The notes below the pieces were generated by a model. It had not been told where the DNA came from. It made no database searches and was given only the letters and a program-made list of their open reading frames with translations. Positions 1 to 9,263 of a stretch of DNA of 64,000 nt are shown here, piece after piece (position 1 is the stretch's first letter; each line of letters begins with the position of its first letter). Location: assembly GCA_015067545.1 (NCBI GenBank), contig SVMG01000003.1, positions 95,764 to 159,763 of the forward strand. Reading direction: 5' to 3'. The DNA comes from Oscillospiraceae bacterium (lineage in GTDB: Bacteria; Bacillota; Clostridia; Oscillospirales; Oscillospiraceae). The translations under genes were made by a program, and so were the position numbers.

Positions 1-574
1 AAAACAGCAGTCCGAAGATCAACAGAATCCACAGCGGAAGAGTCCTCACGACCTGCTGCGGCAGAAACAGCAAAATCAGGATTGGAAGGACAGTCAAAAC
101 CATGATCAGCACCGACCGGAATAAATTCATAAAGAAGATCAGGAAGCAATTTCGAACGATCTGTCCTGTTGGCGCATCATACCGGCCCATGATCGCAAAT
201 GCGTGGCTGACCACGATCGCATACAGCAGTGCGATCACAAAAAACGCCACCCATAAAACATGGAATTGTCCCGGATGGTTGCCCACCAGATACACGGCAT
301 CCAATCCCAGCAGCAAACCAATAAGCATCAACGGGATCCACAGGAGCGTCGCCTGCTTAAAATTCTGACGAAATGCCCGAAAGAAAGGCTTCACCACCGC
401 ACTGTCCTCATTGGTCAGATTCTGATACAGCGCGTAGTATGCTGCTGTTGTGGCCGCCCCTGCTGTGATCACAGGAATCACGCAAATCAACCACAGTATA
501 TTGATTAGCATCATATTGGTGACCGCAGTAAAGAAGCGCATGATCGCGGAGTCCTCTGAGAGTAGCCTTCGCAT
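1..574 (-). CDS. DUF624 / YesL-like membrane protein (3' end outside window)
   Basis: Open reading frame read leftward from an ATG at 574 to the window edge with no stop, so the C-terminus is missing (191 codons visible). A GGGGGG run lies about 6 nt upstream as ribosome site. The protein starts MRRLLSEDSAIMRFF and has several hydrophobic segments (MLINILWLICVIPVITAG, the region around LLWIPLMLIGLLLG, VLWVAFFVIALLYAIVV, VLMMVLTVLPILILLFL). Polytopic proteins of this size with an early N-terminal helix and GAATTAAYYAL-type motif are the YesL/DUF624 family, commonly encoded beside LplABC sugar transporters, exactly as here. Function in the family is not established; a role with the transporter is inferred from position. 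Confidence 0.75.
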   Translation of the reverse strand, partial: MRRLLSEDSAIMRFFTAVTNMMLINILWLICVIPVITAGAATTAAYYALYQNLTNEDSAVVKPFFRAFRQNFKQATLLWIPLMLIGLLLGLDAVYLVGNHPGQFHVLWVAFFVIALLYAIVVSHAFAIMGRYDAPTGQIVRNCFLIFFMNLFRSVLIMVLTVLPILILLFLPQQVVRTLPLWILLIFGLLF

Positions 575-658
575 CTGTATCCCCCCATTTTATATAAATA
601 CGCAAACCGTCAGTCATCGCCGGTTGACTGCTTGCGTACGCATATAAAATGGTGGGTT

Positions 659-690
659 CAACGGATACGGCACTAAGGCCGTATCCGTTG
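659..690 (-). other. 13-bp perfect hairpin between solute-binding protein and YesL genes
   Basis: Arms 659-671 and 678-690 are exact reverse complements around a 6-nt loop. No U-run follows on the minus strand, so a simple intrinsic terminator is unlikely. In other sugar transporters such hairpins downstream of the binding-protein gene stabilise its mRNA relative to distal genes; that role is inferred here. Confidence 0.6.
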
Positions 691-703
691 ATCCGGTTAT
701 TAT

Positions 704-2314
704 TTATTTGTTAAAGTCGTCATAGTACGGCTGCAGAAGTTCTTGGATATCTTCCATGCCCATGCTCTTGAGATTGTTGATGTAGGAATCCCACATGGTG
801 GCAACATCCCATTGACCGGTTACAAACTTTGCGGTGGATTCGTTGATGTACTTCTTCATATCCAGCCAAGTATTATCGTATTCTTCCTGATCTTCCTCAG
901 ACTTGGGCAGTTCGGTAACCAGAGGCTTCTCCTCCGACAGCGGCAACAGCTGGTTGATCATAGCAGCACACTTGATACCGAAGGTAGAATCGGCTGCGCT
1001 GTAGAAGTCAGTCGCACCCATGAACTGGTAGAAGTAAGCGCCAGCCGGAGAACCGTTGGGCTGCTCGTAACCCTTGCCATGCTCGGTTTCTTCCACAACG
1101 ACGGTATCGACACCGATCTCGCCCAGCCATGCGGAGACGCCCCAAACTGTGCCTTCCTTGTTCAGAGGGTTGTCCTCCGTGGAGAAGAATGCATCGAACC
1201 AACGGCACATGGTCTCGATATCCTTACACTTGCTGCTGATCCAGGAATTACAAGTAATGTTGCCATCCAGCGACTTGGAGAAATGCTTGGTGTCCCAAAC
1301 AGAAGATGTCAGAGGATCCAGAACCAGGATCTCGAACTCGCCGGAGGCAAAGTGCTCCTTGGTAATACCACTGATAACACCCAGGCAGATGGCAGTTTCG
1401 CCGGCAGAGACCTTGGCCTTTGCCATTGTGCCGTCGTCTGCATAAGCTTCCTTCCAGACTGTGCCGGACTTGTACCAATCGCTCAGATACTGGACATAGT
1501 TTTTATACTGCTCAGTAGCTGCGCCCAAAACGACCTCGCCCTTGCTGTTGGCGGTAAAAGCGGTATCCACCAGTTCCCCAAAAGCGGGGAAGAGGGTCAT
1601 GTCCATTACATTGCCGGGCTCCATGTACGGGCCGGAAGTCCAGGAAACAGCGTAGAAATCTTCAACCTTGGGGCCAAAGGTCTTCTGGATGTCCAGAGAC
1701 ATCTGCATCAGCTCTTCCACGGTGGTGGGCATGGTATCCCAGCCTGCCTCACGGGCCATATCGGCACGGACATAAATCATGTTGGACTGGGAGCCTGCGG
1801 TTTGGAACATGGTGGGCAGGCAGTAGATAGAGCCATCCTCGTTTGTGCAGGCAAAGCGTGCAACGGGATAACGCTCCAGGAACGCTGCAAAGTTGGGCAT
1901 AATGTGCAGGTAATCGGTAAAATCAATGATCAGGCCTGCATTGCCCATCTCGTACAGAGCCGCCTTATCGTAGCCGTAGTTGCGGTAGCATGCATCGGGC
2001 AGACTGCCGCCCATGGTAACCATCTGGTACTGCTCTTCTGTGTACTCCAGGTAGTTGATCTCCACACCTGTCACGCGCTCAAACAGGGGCGCAACTTTTG
2101 CCTCACTTGCATCGCCGTAGAAAATGACATCAAAAACGGTGTCACTGTCCAAAGGATACACATCGCTGTTGACCTGGTCAGTTACAACGGGCTTGTCGTT
2201 GCCACTGCCACCGGTGCTTGGGGTGCTTCCCTGCTGCGGAACTGTGGGGCCGCAGCCGACCAGGACTGAAAGAACCATCACGACTACGAGCAGCATTGCA
2301 AATACTTTCTTCAT
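704..2314 (-). CDS. LplA-type sugar ABC transporter solute-binding lipoprotein
   Basis: 536 residues. The N-terminus MKKVFAMLLVVVMVLSVLVG followed by Cys is a lipoprotein signal with lipobox LVGC, so the mature protein should be anchored outside the membrane. The remainder fits the large (over 500 aa) extracellular binding proteins of the LplA/YtcQ group that accompany two permeases and lack a dedicated ATPase gene. The two permease genes lie directly upstream in the same direction (56 nt gap), and a YesL-like gene follows. Substrate is unknown; family members bind oligosaccharides, often from plant or host glycans. The shared MsmX-type ATPase would be encoded elsewhere. Confidence 0.9.
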   Translation of the reverse strand: MKKVFAMLLVVVMVLSVLVGCGPTVPQQGSTPSTGGSGNDKPVVTDQVNSDVYPLDSDTVFDVIFYGDASEAKVAPLFERVTGVEINYLEYTEEQYQMVTMGGSLPDACYRNYGYDKAALYEMGNAGLIIDFTDYLHIMPNFAAFLERYPVARFACTNEDGSIYCLPTMFQTAGSQSNMIYVRADMAREAGWDTMPTTVEELMQMSLDIQKTFGPKVEDFYAVSWTSGPYMEPGNVMDMTLFPAFGELVDTAFTANSKGEVVLGAATEQYKNYVQYLSDWYKSGTVWKEAYADDGTMAKAKVSAGETAICLGVISGITKEHFASGEFEILVLDPLTSSVWDTKHFSKSLDGNITCNSWISSKCKDIETMCRWFDAFFSTEDNPLNKEGTVWGVSAWLGEIGVDTVVVEETEHGKGYEQPNGSPAGAYFYQFMGATDFYSAADSTFGIKCAAMINQLLPLSEEKPLVTELPKSEEDQEEYDNTWLDMKKYINESTAKFVTGQWDVATMWDSYINNLKSMGMEDIQELLQPYYDDFNK

Positions 2315-2370
2315 AATTTTTCCTCCTTAATTTGTATATTGTAGACAGCATTCGCTGAAACTACCGTTTT

Positions 2371-3255
2371 TTATCCCTTCACAGAGCCCATCATGACACC
2401 CTTATCAAAATACTTTTGGATGAAGGGGTAGATAATCAAAAGGGGTGCAGACGCGATGACGACGACTGCGTACTTCATTTGGTTGGCAAGCTGTGCATAG
2501 TACTCCGCCATTTCCGGGTCCATTCCGGCCAGCTGCTTTGTAAGCAGCAAGATCCGTCGCAGCACCATCTGCAGAGGCCACATGTCGGAATTCATGGGCT
2601 GATAGTACAAAGAGGAAGTATAGGCATTCCATCTGGCCACGGCGTAATAGAGGGTGATAACACCGATCATTGCCTTGGACAGAGGCAGGATGATTTTCAA
2701 AAAAACCTGAATGGTGGATGCACCATCGATCTGTGCCGCCTCCTCCAGCTCCTGGGGAACACCAGTCTGGAAGAAGGTTCTGGCAATGATCAGGTTGGTC
2801 GTGGTAATACCGCCGGACAGCAGAACAGCCGCAGTCGTATCCAGCAATCCCAGGTCTTTGATAACCAGATAGGTGGGCACGGTACCACCGGAGAAATACA
2901 TGGTGATCACCATTGCAGTCATAAAGAAGCTGCGGCCCATCAACCGTTTTTTGGAGAAAGCATACGCTGCCGGGATAGTCAGCAGCAGATTCAAAAGCGT
3001 GCCGGCAACCAGATAGTACAGTGAATTGGCGTATCCACGCAAAATAGAATCATCTTCAAAGGCCAGCTTATAGCCCTCGATCGTAAAATCCTTGATCCAA
3101 ATAAATGTTTCACCGTTGGCTACTGCGTTAGGATCAGAAAAAGAGTTGATAAGCACCAAATACAGCGGATACAGGCACAGGAACGCACAGGCGAAGACGA
3201 TCAGGTACACAACGCCCATGAACAACCGGTCGCCAAGAGATGTTTTGATTTTCAT
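2371..3255 (-). CDS. Carbohydrate ABC transporter permease (LplC/YtcP-like)
   Basis: 294 residues, MalG-type inner-membrane subunit. About six membrane segments are visible, beginning with LFMGVVYLIVFACAFLCLYP. The EAA-loop that contacts the ATPase reads EEAAQIDGASTIQVFLKIIL (roughly residues 170-190). The C-terminal FDKGVMMGSVKG tail is typical of LplC/YtcP permeases. It lies 10 nt downstream of the partner permease and 56 nt upstream of the binding protein, forming one transport unit. Confidence 0.92.
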   Translation of the reverse strand: MKIKTSLGDRLFMGVVYLIVFACAFLCLYPLYLVLINSFSDPNAVANGETFIWIKDFTIEGYKLAFEDDSILRGYANSLYYLVAGTLLNLLLTIPAAYAFSKKRLMGRSFFMTAMVITMYFSGGTVPTYLVIKDLGLLDTTAAVLLSGGITTTNLIIARTFFQTGVPQELEEAAQIDGASTIQVFLKIILPLSKAMIGVITLYYAVARWNAYTSSLYYQPMNSDMWPLQMVLRRILLLTKQLAGMDPEMAEYYAQLANQMKYAVVVIASAPLLIIYPFIQKYFDKGVMMGSVKG

Positions 3256-3265
3256 AAGCTCCTCC

Positions 3266-4240
3266 TTACAGCAGACTGGTTTCAGAGATCTTGGAGGAGA
3301 TCCAGTTCACCGTCAAAAGCATGATCAAATTGATTACATTCGTAAACAGACCTACTGCTGTACCCACACCGTAATCGCCTGCCAGCAGGCCGCGGTTGTA
3401 CACATAGGTCGCGATCAATTCTGCAGTTTCTGCATTCAGGCTGTTCAGCATGAGGATCGCCTTGTCACCACCGACGGACATGATGTTACCCACACGCATG
3501 ATCAGCATGATCACGATCGTAGGCATAATTGTGGGAATGTTAATATGTACGATCCGCTGGATTCGGGAAGCGCCATCCAGTGCAGCTGCCTCGTGCAATC
3601 CGGGATCGACTGCAGACAGCGCCGCCACATAAATCACGCTGTTCCATCCCAGCTGCTGCCAGACGCCGGACCAAACATACAGATGACGGTATGCATCCGG
3701 GTCCGTCAGATAGGAATGGGATTCGCCGCCCATGGCCTTCACCAGCTGGTTGAACAGACCGTAATCACCATTGAAGAACAGCGTCAGGATACTGACCATG
3801 ACCACCATGGAGATAAAATGGGGTGCATACATGATCGTCTGAATGGTTTTCTTAAGCCGCTCATGTACCACTTCATTGATCAGCAGCGCAAAAATGATAG
3901 GCAAAATAAATGTTGCCAAAGAGTACAACGAAATGATAATGGTATTGCGGATGACGGTTGTTGAGTAGTAGGATGCAAAAAATTGCTCAAACCATTTCAA
4001 ACCGACCCACGGTGCCTCCGTGATGGAGGTAAAGCCCGTGTACTTCTTAAATGCAGTGATGATACCACCCATGGGGGCATAGCAAAAAACTGCGTACCAA
4101 ATCATCGTTGGGAGGATAAAAAGATACAGCCAATAATCCCGTTTTACATTTTTGGCTAACCTGACCCAGAAATTCTGATTGTCCCATCCAAGCTTGGGCC
4201 CTTTTTTTACACTTACTGCTTCTGTTCTTTTGGCCAACAA
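3266..4240 (-). CDS. Carbohydrate ABC transporter permease (LplB-like)
   Basis: About 324 residues, MalF-type permease. It contains six hydrophobic segments and an EAA-type loop, HEAAALDGASRIQRIVHINI. The start is not an ATG: an in-frame ATG at 4288 lacks a ribosome site, whereas GGAG lies 8 nt upstream of two tandem TTG codons at 4240 and 4237, giving (M)LAKRTEAVSVKKG. TTG initiation is therefore preferred. It is the first transporter gene, only about 50 nt after the AraC-type regulator gene, so co-transcription or a promoter inside the regulator's 3' end is possible. Confidence 0.88.
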   Translation of the reverse strand: MLAKRTEAVSVKKGPKLGWDNQNFWVRLAKNVKRDYWLYLFILPTMIWYAVFCYAPMGGIITAFKKYTGFTSITEAPWVGLKWFEQFFASYYSTTVIRNTIIISLYSLATFILPIIFALLINEVVHERLKKTIQTIMYAPHFISMVVMVSILTLFFNGDYGLFNQLVKAMGGESHSYLTDPDAYRHLYVWSGVWQQLGWNSVIYVAALSAVDPGLHEAAALDGASRIQRIVHINIPTIMPTIVIMLIMRVGNIMSVGGDKAILMLNSLNAETAELIATYVYNRGLLAGDYGVGTAVGLFTNVINLIMLLTVNWISSKISETSLL

Positions 4241-4291
4241 ACAAATCACTCCATTTGTATTAAGATAATGCTCCCAAATTGCACACAAGTA

Positions 4292-6436
4292 CTAATTGCG
4301 CACCTTTGTTGGGGAAATGCCATAGTGTTTTTTGAATACGGTCGAAAAATAGGTGGAGTTTTCAAAACCGATGGCTCGTGCGATTTCTCCCACCGAGTCA
4401 TCCGTATTGATCAGCAGCTCCATCGCGCGCTCCAGGCGTTTATCCACAACATATTCCTTAAAGCCGCAGCCCGTCCCTTCTCTGAAAAGACGACTGACCG
4501 CATAAATGGACATGTTCAGCTGCTCCGCAGTGGTAGACAGGCACAGATCCACATCCGTTAAATGGTCATCAACATATCGGATCAGCTTTTGCTGCATTTC
4601 CAGATTGGCTTTTTCGGCCATCAGTGCCACACGGTCACAACAGGCAATTACGGATTTCCGAAGCAGCATGAATAGCTCGGTATGGTCTGTAAAGGCCATG
4701 AGCTCGTCCATCTCTTCATTGGGAATGCCGCCCGCATTCTCATTGACGCCGCTCAAATACGCCGTAAGCAGCTTGTACGCGTAGTACCGGCCATAGGACG
4801 CGCGGAATTTTCGAGTGTTGAAAACCGATTCAATCTTGTCCAGGGTTTGCTGCGCCGCTTCCCGGTCGCCCACACAAACACATTGCACAAATGCCTGTAT
4901 TTCTTTCGCCGGGTAGGCGTCGTTCATCAATCTTGATTCGGTTTCATCTTCAAGTAAATAATCCATAAATGAACTGTAGTAGGATTTTTGGACATCCTCC
5001 AGGCAATGGACGACGCCGCCTACCTGCACCTCCCCTTCACAATTTGTTGCCTCGCGAACTGCAAGAACCACATCCGCCTGCGCCAATGCTGTATCGATGC
5101 TCTCATTTCCAAGCAAAAGGAACAGCACATGTGCACGGCTGGGCATACTGGTGGTGAACACCTCCGATGCTTGCAGACCTTCTCTCAGCTGCTCGGAGAT
5201 CTTATAGGCCTGCGATACAGAGATATCCCGCGAAACCACTGTGGCGACCGCAAAGTATTGAAATTTGTCACACCCTAATTCTTGAGCCAGAAATTTTGCC
5301 TTTCGTCTGGATCCGTATATCAGCTCACCCAACAACATGCTGCCCAGCAAATTTCTTTGTGACAGGATCCGTTCATCCCGCGCAAAAAATGCCGAATCCA
5401 AACGCTCCAGCTCGGACATATTACTCCTTCCGGGAGAATGCTTATGTACCAGCCGCTTCAGCGGAGTGTAGCTGATGTAGATCGTTGTGCAGGCAAGGGC
5501 GCAAAGCATGAGCACCGAGATCATCACGATCCCGCCGATCCTGTCAGAATACTCTGTGATCGCCTTCAGTGCTTCTTCCTTTGCGATCATCGCCAGAAAT
5601 ATATTCCCGGACTTCTTATCCTCATATTTATAGATCTGCAAGGGGCCGCTTGCAGCATCTGTTTCATAGATGGTAGTGGAGGGATTGTCAAGATATGCCA
5701 GAAAATCGGTGTTGTTCATATAGCTCTGCCAGGATGCGTCTGTGCTCAAAAGCCAGTGGCCATCTGCACGCACCGCCGCCACATTTGTGTTGTGGGGAAG
5801 GTTCGCCCGGAAGATGCCCTCAAGATTGCTTTGTTCCAGTATGTAGAACACGACACCATCGTATACATGGTGTGACAGCAAATGCACCGGTCGTGCCAAC
5901 ATCAGAACGCCATTTGGTCCGCTTACGCGGAAGGCATCCTGGCAGTCAGGGTTGGTCATGTATGCAAGCAGCTGCTCCTGGGACTGGGCGTCCTCTGCGC
6001 CGACTGCGGCAAAGAAGGATCCCATTGTCCGCTTAAAGCCGTCCAGCAACACAAAATCCATGGTCGGATAATAGAAGCCGAGCTTGGCAACCGACTGCAT
6101 CCCTTTGCTGTATGCCTCCAGCGTTCTTGCCGCCACGCCGACATCGTAGGGGGTGCTGTCGCTTCTCAACGGTACTGCCAGGCTGGGATCCAGGCCCACA
6201 TTCAGCGCACTGTAGCGAAGCAGATCTACCTGCTCATGATAAGAGTTCGCGCAACTCAGAAGTGCGGAACGGTAGAATTCCGTATTGCTGTGCAGTATCT
6301 CGGTCTTGGATTGATTTACCAAAAAAATCTGAAACACAATGATCGGCAAGCAAATCAAGATCAAAACTGAGGTCACAAGTGTCAGTAAAAAGGATTTTCT
6401 ATTTGAGGTTTTGCTGCTGTTCTTTCTGTACTCCAT
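4292..6436 (-). CDS. Membrane-bound AraC-family sensor/regulator (YesN/YtdP-like, single protein)
   Basis: About 714 residues. The first membrane helix is near residues 17-40 (LLTLVTSVLILICLPIIVFQ). An extracellular region of about 250 residues follows, then a second helix (GGIVMISVLMLCALACTTIY), a cytosolic linker, and a C-terminal AraC-type double helix-turn-helix ending EIARAIGFENSTYFSTVFKK. The architecture senses an extracellular ligand and binds DNA in a single polypeptide. It probably controls the adjacent LplBCA transporter. ATG 6436 is preferred over the upstream TTG 6460 because AAAGGA precedes it; a sigma-A-like promoter lies at 6475-6503. Confidence 0.88.
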   Translation of the reverse strand: MEYRKNSSKTSNRKSFLLTLVTSVLILICLPIIVFQIFLVNQSKTEILHSNTEFYRSALLSCANSYHEQVDLLRYSALNVGLDPSLAVPLRSDSTPYDVGVAARTLEAYSKGMQSVAKLGFYYPTMDFVLLDGFKRTMGSFFAAVGAEDAQSQEQLLAYMTNPDCQDAFRVSGPNGVLMLARPVHLLSHHVYDGVVFYILEQSNLEGIFRANLPHNTNVAAVRADGHWLLSTDASWQSYMNNTDFLAYLDNPSTTIYETDAASGPLQIYKYEDKKSGNIFLAMIAKEEALKAITEYSDRIGGIVMISVLMLCALACTTIYISYTPLKRLVHKHSPGRSNMSELERLDSAFFARDERILSQRNLLGSMLLGELIYGSRRKAKFLAQELGCDKFQYFAVATVVSRDISVSQAYKISEQLREGLQASEVFTTSMPSRAHVLFLLLGNESIDTALAQADVVLAVREATNCEGEVQVGGVVHCLEDVQKSYYSSFMDYLLEDETESRLMNDAYPAKEIQAFVQCVCVGDREAAQQTLDKIESVFNTRKFRASYGRYYAYKLLTAYLSGVNENAGGIPNEEMDELMAFTDHTELFMLLRKSVIACCDRVALMAEKANLEMQQKLIRYVDDHLTDVDLCLSTTAEQLNMSIYAVSRLFREGTGCGFKEYVVDKRLERAMELLINTDDSVGEIARAIGFENSTYFSTVFKKHYGISPTKVRN

Positions 6437-6474
6437 GTATGAGCCGCGTCCTTTCTGCAATTGTATCTCATCTT

Positions 6475-6503
6475 ATTTTAAGAAGAGTACACTCGCGATT
6501 CAA
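6475..6503 (-). promoter_or_regulatory. Promoter of AraC-type regulator
   Basis: On the minus strand TTGAAT (6503-6498), a 17-nt spacer and TAAAAT (6480-6475), about 40 nt before the chosen start codon. The remainder of the gap (6504-6714) is AT-rich without recognisable genes. Confidence 0.6.
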
Positions 6504-6714
6504 CTGGGAATTATTTCTATTCGCAGGCATGCAAAAGGCCAATGGTATATTAATCGCTAATATCTTTACAAAAATATGATAACATTGAAATCTGCGTATT
6601 TCATCCTAATTTTCTTGTTTCAGAATTAACTTCCTTGCATTGTCTCACACAATAAGCCAAAACACGCATGCTGTTTTTATACATTTTGTCCAAAACAGCA
6701 TTGCTTACGCAAAA

Positions 6715-6740
6715 AAGGGCACGGCTTTCGCCGCGCCCTT
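6715..6740 (-). terminator. Intrinsic terminator of the secreted-protein gene
   Basis: AAGGGC-A-CGGC / GCCG-C-GCCCTT hairpin with a TTTC loop, followed on the minus strand by a T6 run. An outer GCTTAC/GTAAGC pair extends it. It sits 22 nt after the stop at 6762. Confidence 0.85.
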
Positions 6741-6761
6741 GGTAAGCATGTAGGATTCTAA

Positions 6762-9014
6762 TTAGGCAGGATTGAAGGTTGCATCGTTGGTAACCACAAA
6801 CTGATCAAAGGCTGCGGTAAGGCCGGAACCTCTAAATCGGACTGTGTATGTGTTACCAGCAGTCCACTCATACTCACCGACGAGAACCCAACTGAATGTA
6901 TTGCTTCCCCATTTATGGGTAGCATCATAGGGTGTTACCGTATGGGAGGTGTAAACATATTGGCTATCTGCAGAAGTGCCGTCACCATCAATGTACTTAA
7001 GGTAGCTTGTCGTTGATTGAGAGGCAAGAACCTTAGCCCAAATATAGTAGGTACCGGTATGTTCCGCTATATGTGCAAAACTCATATGCGCAGGATTGCT
7101 TGCATCCAGACATGCCTGTTTCTCTGCCGGCATTGTTGCGGCAGGAATAGCAGTGTAATAACCATTCAGTCTATAAACCTTCTTTATGCCGGAAGCAAAC
7201 TCATTGTCAAATGCAGTATACGCATAATTAGCCGTACCACTGGTATTCTTATTTGTGCTGTCAATACCTTGGAAAAGATTGGCGTCCTCTGCTTCAACGG
7301 TCACTTGATCCAGGTAGTTTGCATTACAAACACTGCAAACCATATTCACGAAGGTATGTTCCGCCTTATTGGCAGTCACGCCCTGGCAGCAAGAAGCCTC
7401 ATTCCAGTGATATTCCTCGTCATGAACATACTCGCCTATGTCAATCGTGTGCGTATGCTCATCCGGTTTAAATGCACTGTCTTTGGTGATAACGATCTGG
7501 TCAATGCGAGGGAAGGCGGAATAATAACCGCGAATACGTACAGTATAATCCTGTCCCTCCGTCCACGCATACTCACCGAGCTTGAACCAGATAAGAGCAG
7601 TAGTGCTTGCAGAAGCAGCGGTTGGCTTAAATCCTTTATATTCAGGTGTAGCGCCGTCAGCGTCTACGGAAACAAAGAGGTGGGGGTTTTTTGTATCCTT
7701 GGCATAGGCTTTGATCCAAATAGAGTATGTGCCATCTGCGGTTGCCGTTGTCTCGAAGGACAGATGCGCTACATTGGTGGCAGAACTGGGAGCCTGGTCT
7801 CTATTGAAGCGCACAACCCCAGTGGTTTCTACTGTAACCGGCTTCTTATTCGCATCCTGTGTCGCATCCGGCTTCTCAGCCCATCTCAAATCATATTCTC
7901 GCTTGGATAGCAGATCCATTTCCTCTGCCTCAAGCCAGACAGCCTTATTACCCACTGCGTAGTGTGCAACATTGCAGGCCGTACACTTGCCATTGGCGTC
8001 GTAAGTGTGTTCGTTAGCATACATTGCCGCAGCATCACCATACTGCATCATGGCATTCACCAGATTCACCAAAGAAGTCTCTTCCTTCTTCGTTTTATCA
8101 GTAATTGCCGAAGAAACAAGATCAGAAACCTTGGCTGCAGCATAATGCTCAACACTGTACGCCTTCTTGTCGCTGATTTCAACGCCATCACGCTTTGCAA
8201 CAATGTAAACCACATCACGCATTTGTGCAGGATTCAGGCCGTCAAATTCGCAGGTGGTATAAGTCGCACCATTAATTACCTTCTCGCCAAATTCACTGAC
8301 GGTCCAGGTCTTCTCACCGCGGGTGAGTTCCATGGTCAGCCCCTCGGTGGACTCCACAGAGAATGCAAAGTTCATCACAATGCCGGAGTTCAGGGTAAGG
8401 GATGCTTGCTTCCATGTAACCTCAGCGCCATCCAGAGCAGTATCCAGACCTTCCAAAAGTTCCAACTGGGGATCAGAAATTGCACCCAGGTTTATTTGTG
8501 CCGTTGTCAAACCGGCATTGACCAGTGTACCAGCTTCGGTTGCATTCTCTTCCGCAACGTAAGTCTGTGCAGCAGCACCATAGTTCAGCATATCCACAAT
8601 CAGCGTCTTGAGCTGAGCAGAACTGTCTTCAGCACCAAGCTTTGTTGTGCAGTATTCCAACACGCTCTTCGTGCGGGTATCAGTCAGTGCACCATTGATA
8701 TACAGTTCCGCCTTAATCTCTGCTCCCATCTCGTGGGGGCCCAACTTGGAGAAAGTGAAATACACAAGGCCGTCAGAGCTTGCCCGCGGGAGTGTAGCGA
8801 TTGTTTCCATTACCTGATCGTTTTTATAGAACACGACCTTTGTGAAGCCCTCCAGATTAGCCGGTTCGGCATAAAAGCTGATCGCAATGCTTTCTTTCAG
8901 GAAGAGCGTATAGCCCTTAAATTGAGGAGTTGTTGTTTCCGCAACTGCAGTCATGGGAAGCATTCCCATCAGCATAACAGCCACGAGTAAAACAGCCATT
9001 AATTTTTTCATCAT
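6762..9014 (-). CDS. Secreted multidomain protein with carbohydrate-binding-like C-terminal modules
   Basis: About 750 residues with an N-terminal secretion signal (MMKKLMAVLLVAVMLMGMLP, then a likely AVAE cleavage). The first 330 residues form immunoglobulin/beta-sandwich-like repeats containing DMLNYGAAAQ and NAMMQYGDAA motifs. Two modules follow that begin VWLEAEEMDLL and VTVEAEDANLF. The EAE/EAED start and the AHLSFETTATADGTYSIWI pattern resemble CBM6/CBM35-type beta-sandwiches. Cys pairs with nearby His occur before each (CTACNVAH, CSVCNANY). No catalytic domain or LPXTG anchor is seen. The start is taken at 9014 because GGTGA lies just upstream of the ATG pair at 9014/9011. A sugar-binding role is inference. 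Confidence 0.75.
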   Translation of the reverse strand: MMKKLMAVLLVAVMLMGMLPMTAVAETTTPQFKGYTLFLKESIAISFYAEPANLEGFTKVVFYKNDQVMETIATLPRASSDGLVYFTFSKLGPHEMGAEIKAELYINGALTDTRTKSVLEYCTTKLGAEDSSAQLKTLIVDMLNYGAAAQTYVAEENATEAGTLVNAGLTTAQINLGAISDPQLELLEGLDTALDGAEVTWKQASLTLNSGIVMNFAFSVESTEGLTMELTRGEKTWTVSEFGEKVINGATYTTCEFDGLNPAQMRDVVYIVAKRDGVEISDKKAYSVEHYAAAKVSDLVSSAITDKTKKEETSLVNLVNAMMQYGDAAAMYANEHTYDANGKCTACNVAHYAVGNKAVWLEAEEMDLLSKREYDLRWAEKPDATQDANKKPVTVETTGVVRFNRDQAPSSATNVAHLSFETTATADGTYSIWIKAYAKDTKNPHLFVSVDADGATPEYKGFKPTAASASTTALIWFKLGEYAWTEGQDYTVRIRGYYSAFPRIDQIVITKDSAFKPDEHTHTIDIGEYVHDEEYHWNEASCCQGVTANKAEHTFVNMVCSVCNANYLDQVTVEAEDANLFQGIDSTNKNTSGTANYAYTAFDNEFASGIKKVYRLNGYYTAIPAATMPAEKQACLDASNPAHMSFAHIAEHTGTYYIWAKVLASQSTTSYLKYIDGDGTSADSQYVYTSHTVTPYDATHKWGSNTFSWVLVGEYEWTAGNTYTVRFRGSGLTAAFDQFVVTNDATFNPA

Positions 9015-9052
9015 AATCACCATCTTATTCTAAAGTTTAGGAGATGCCAAGG

Positions 9053-9190
9053 TTAAAAATCAATGCCGGGCAGACCAATAGAACCATCATCGGTGCCCTC
9101 TTCCTCGCCGCCGGTGCCGCTAACCATCAGTATTTCATCGACGGGAAAGGACCAAACTTTTAACTCAGGGTCTGTGAATGCTTTTACCAC
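9053..9190 (-). CDS. Small ORF, 45 codons, GTG start, upstream of secreted protein
   Basis: Too short for usual gene finding. A strong AAGGAGG lies 8 nt before GTG at 9190; the frame ends at TAA 9055-9053. The peptide begins VVKAFTDPELKVWSFPVDEI and continues LMVSGTGGEEEGTDDGS to end LPGIDF. The layout (PEL.V..F..DEI, then a Ser/Gly/acidic tail) resembles short uncharacterised peptides I recall in front of surface-protein genes in gut Clostridia; that recollection has not been checked. It is followed after 38 nt by the secreted-protein gene, and its own promoter lies at 9235-9263, so it is probably the leader gene of a two-gene operon. No function is claimed. Confidence 0.65.
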   Translation of the reverse strand: MVKAFTDPELKVWSFPVDEILMVSGTGGEEEGTDDGSIGLPGIDF

Positions 9191-9234
9191 GATTGTTGCC
9201 TCCTTTTTGGAAATTTGTATAAACCGCTATTTAT

Positions 9235-9263
9235 ATAGTATCAGTGAATATTGCACGAGACAA
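9235..9263 (-). promoter_or_regulatory. Promoter of small ORF / secreted-protein operon
   Basis: Minus strand TTGTCT (9263-9258), a 17-nt spacer and TACTAT (9240-9235), about 45 nt before the GTG start. Four of six bases match consensus in each hexamer. Confidence 0.55.

Noticed and set aside
743..2269. 508-codon ORF on the plus strand opposite the sugar-binding lipoprotein
   Set aside because: Antisense shadow of a clear lipoprotein gene; no ribosome site, His/Gln-rich composition, no family resemblance.
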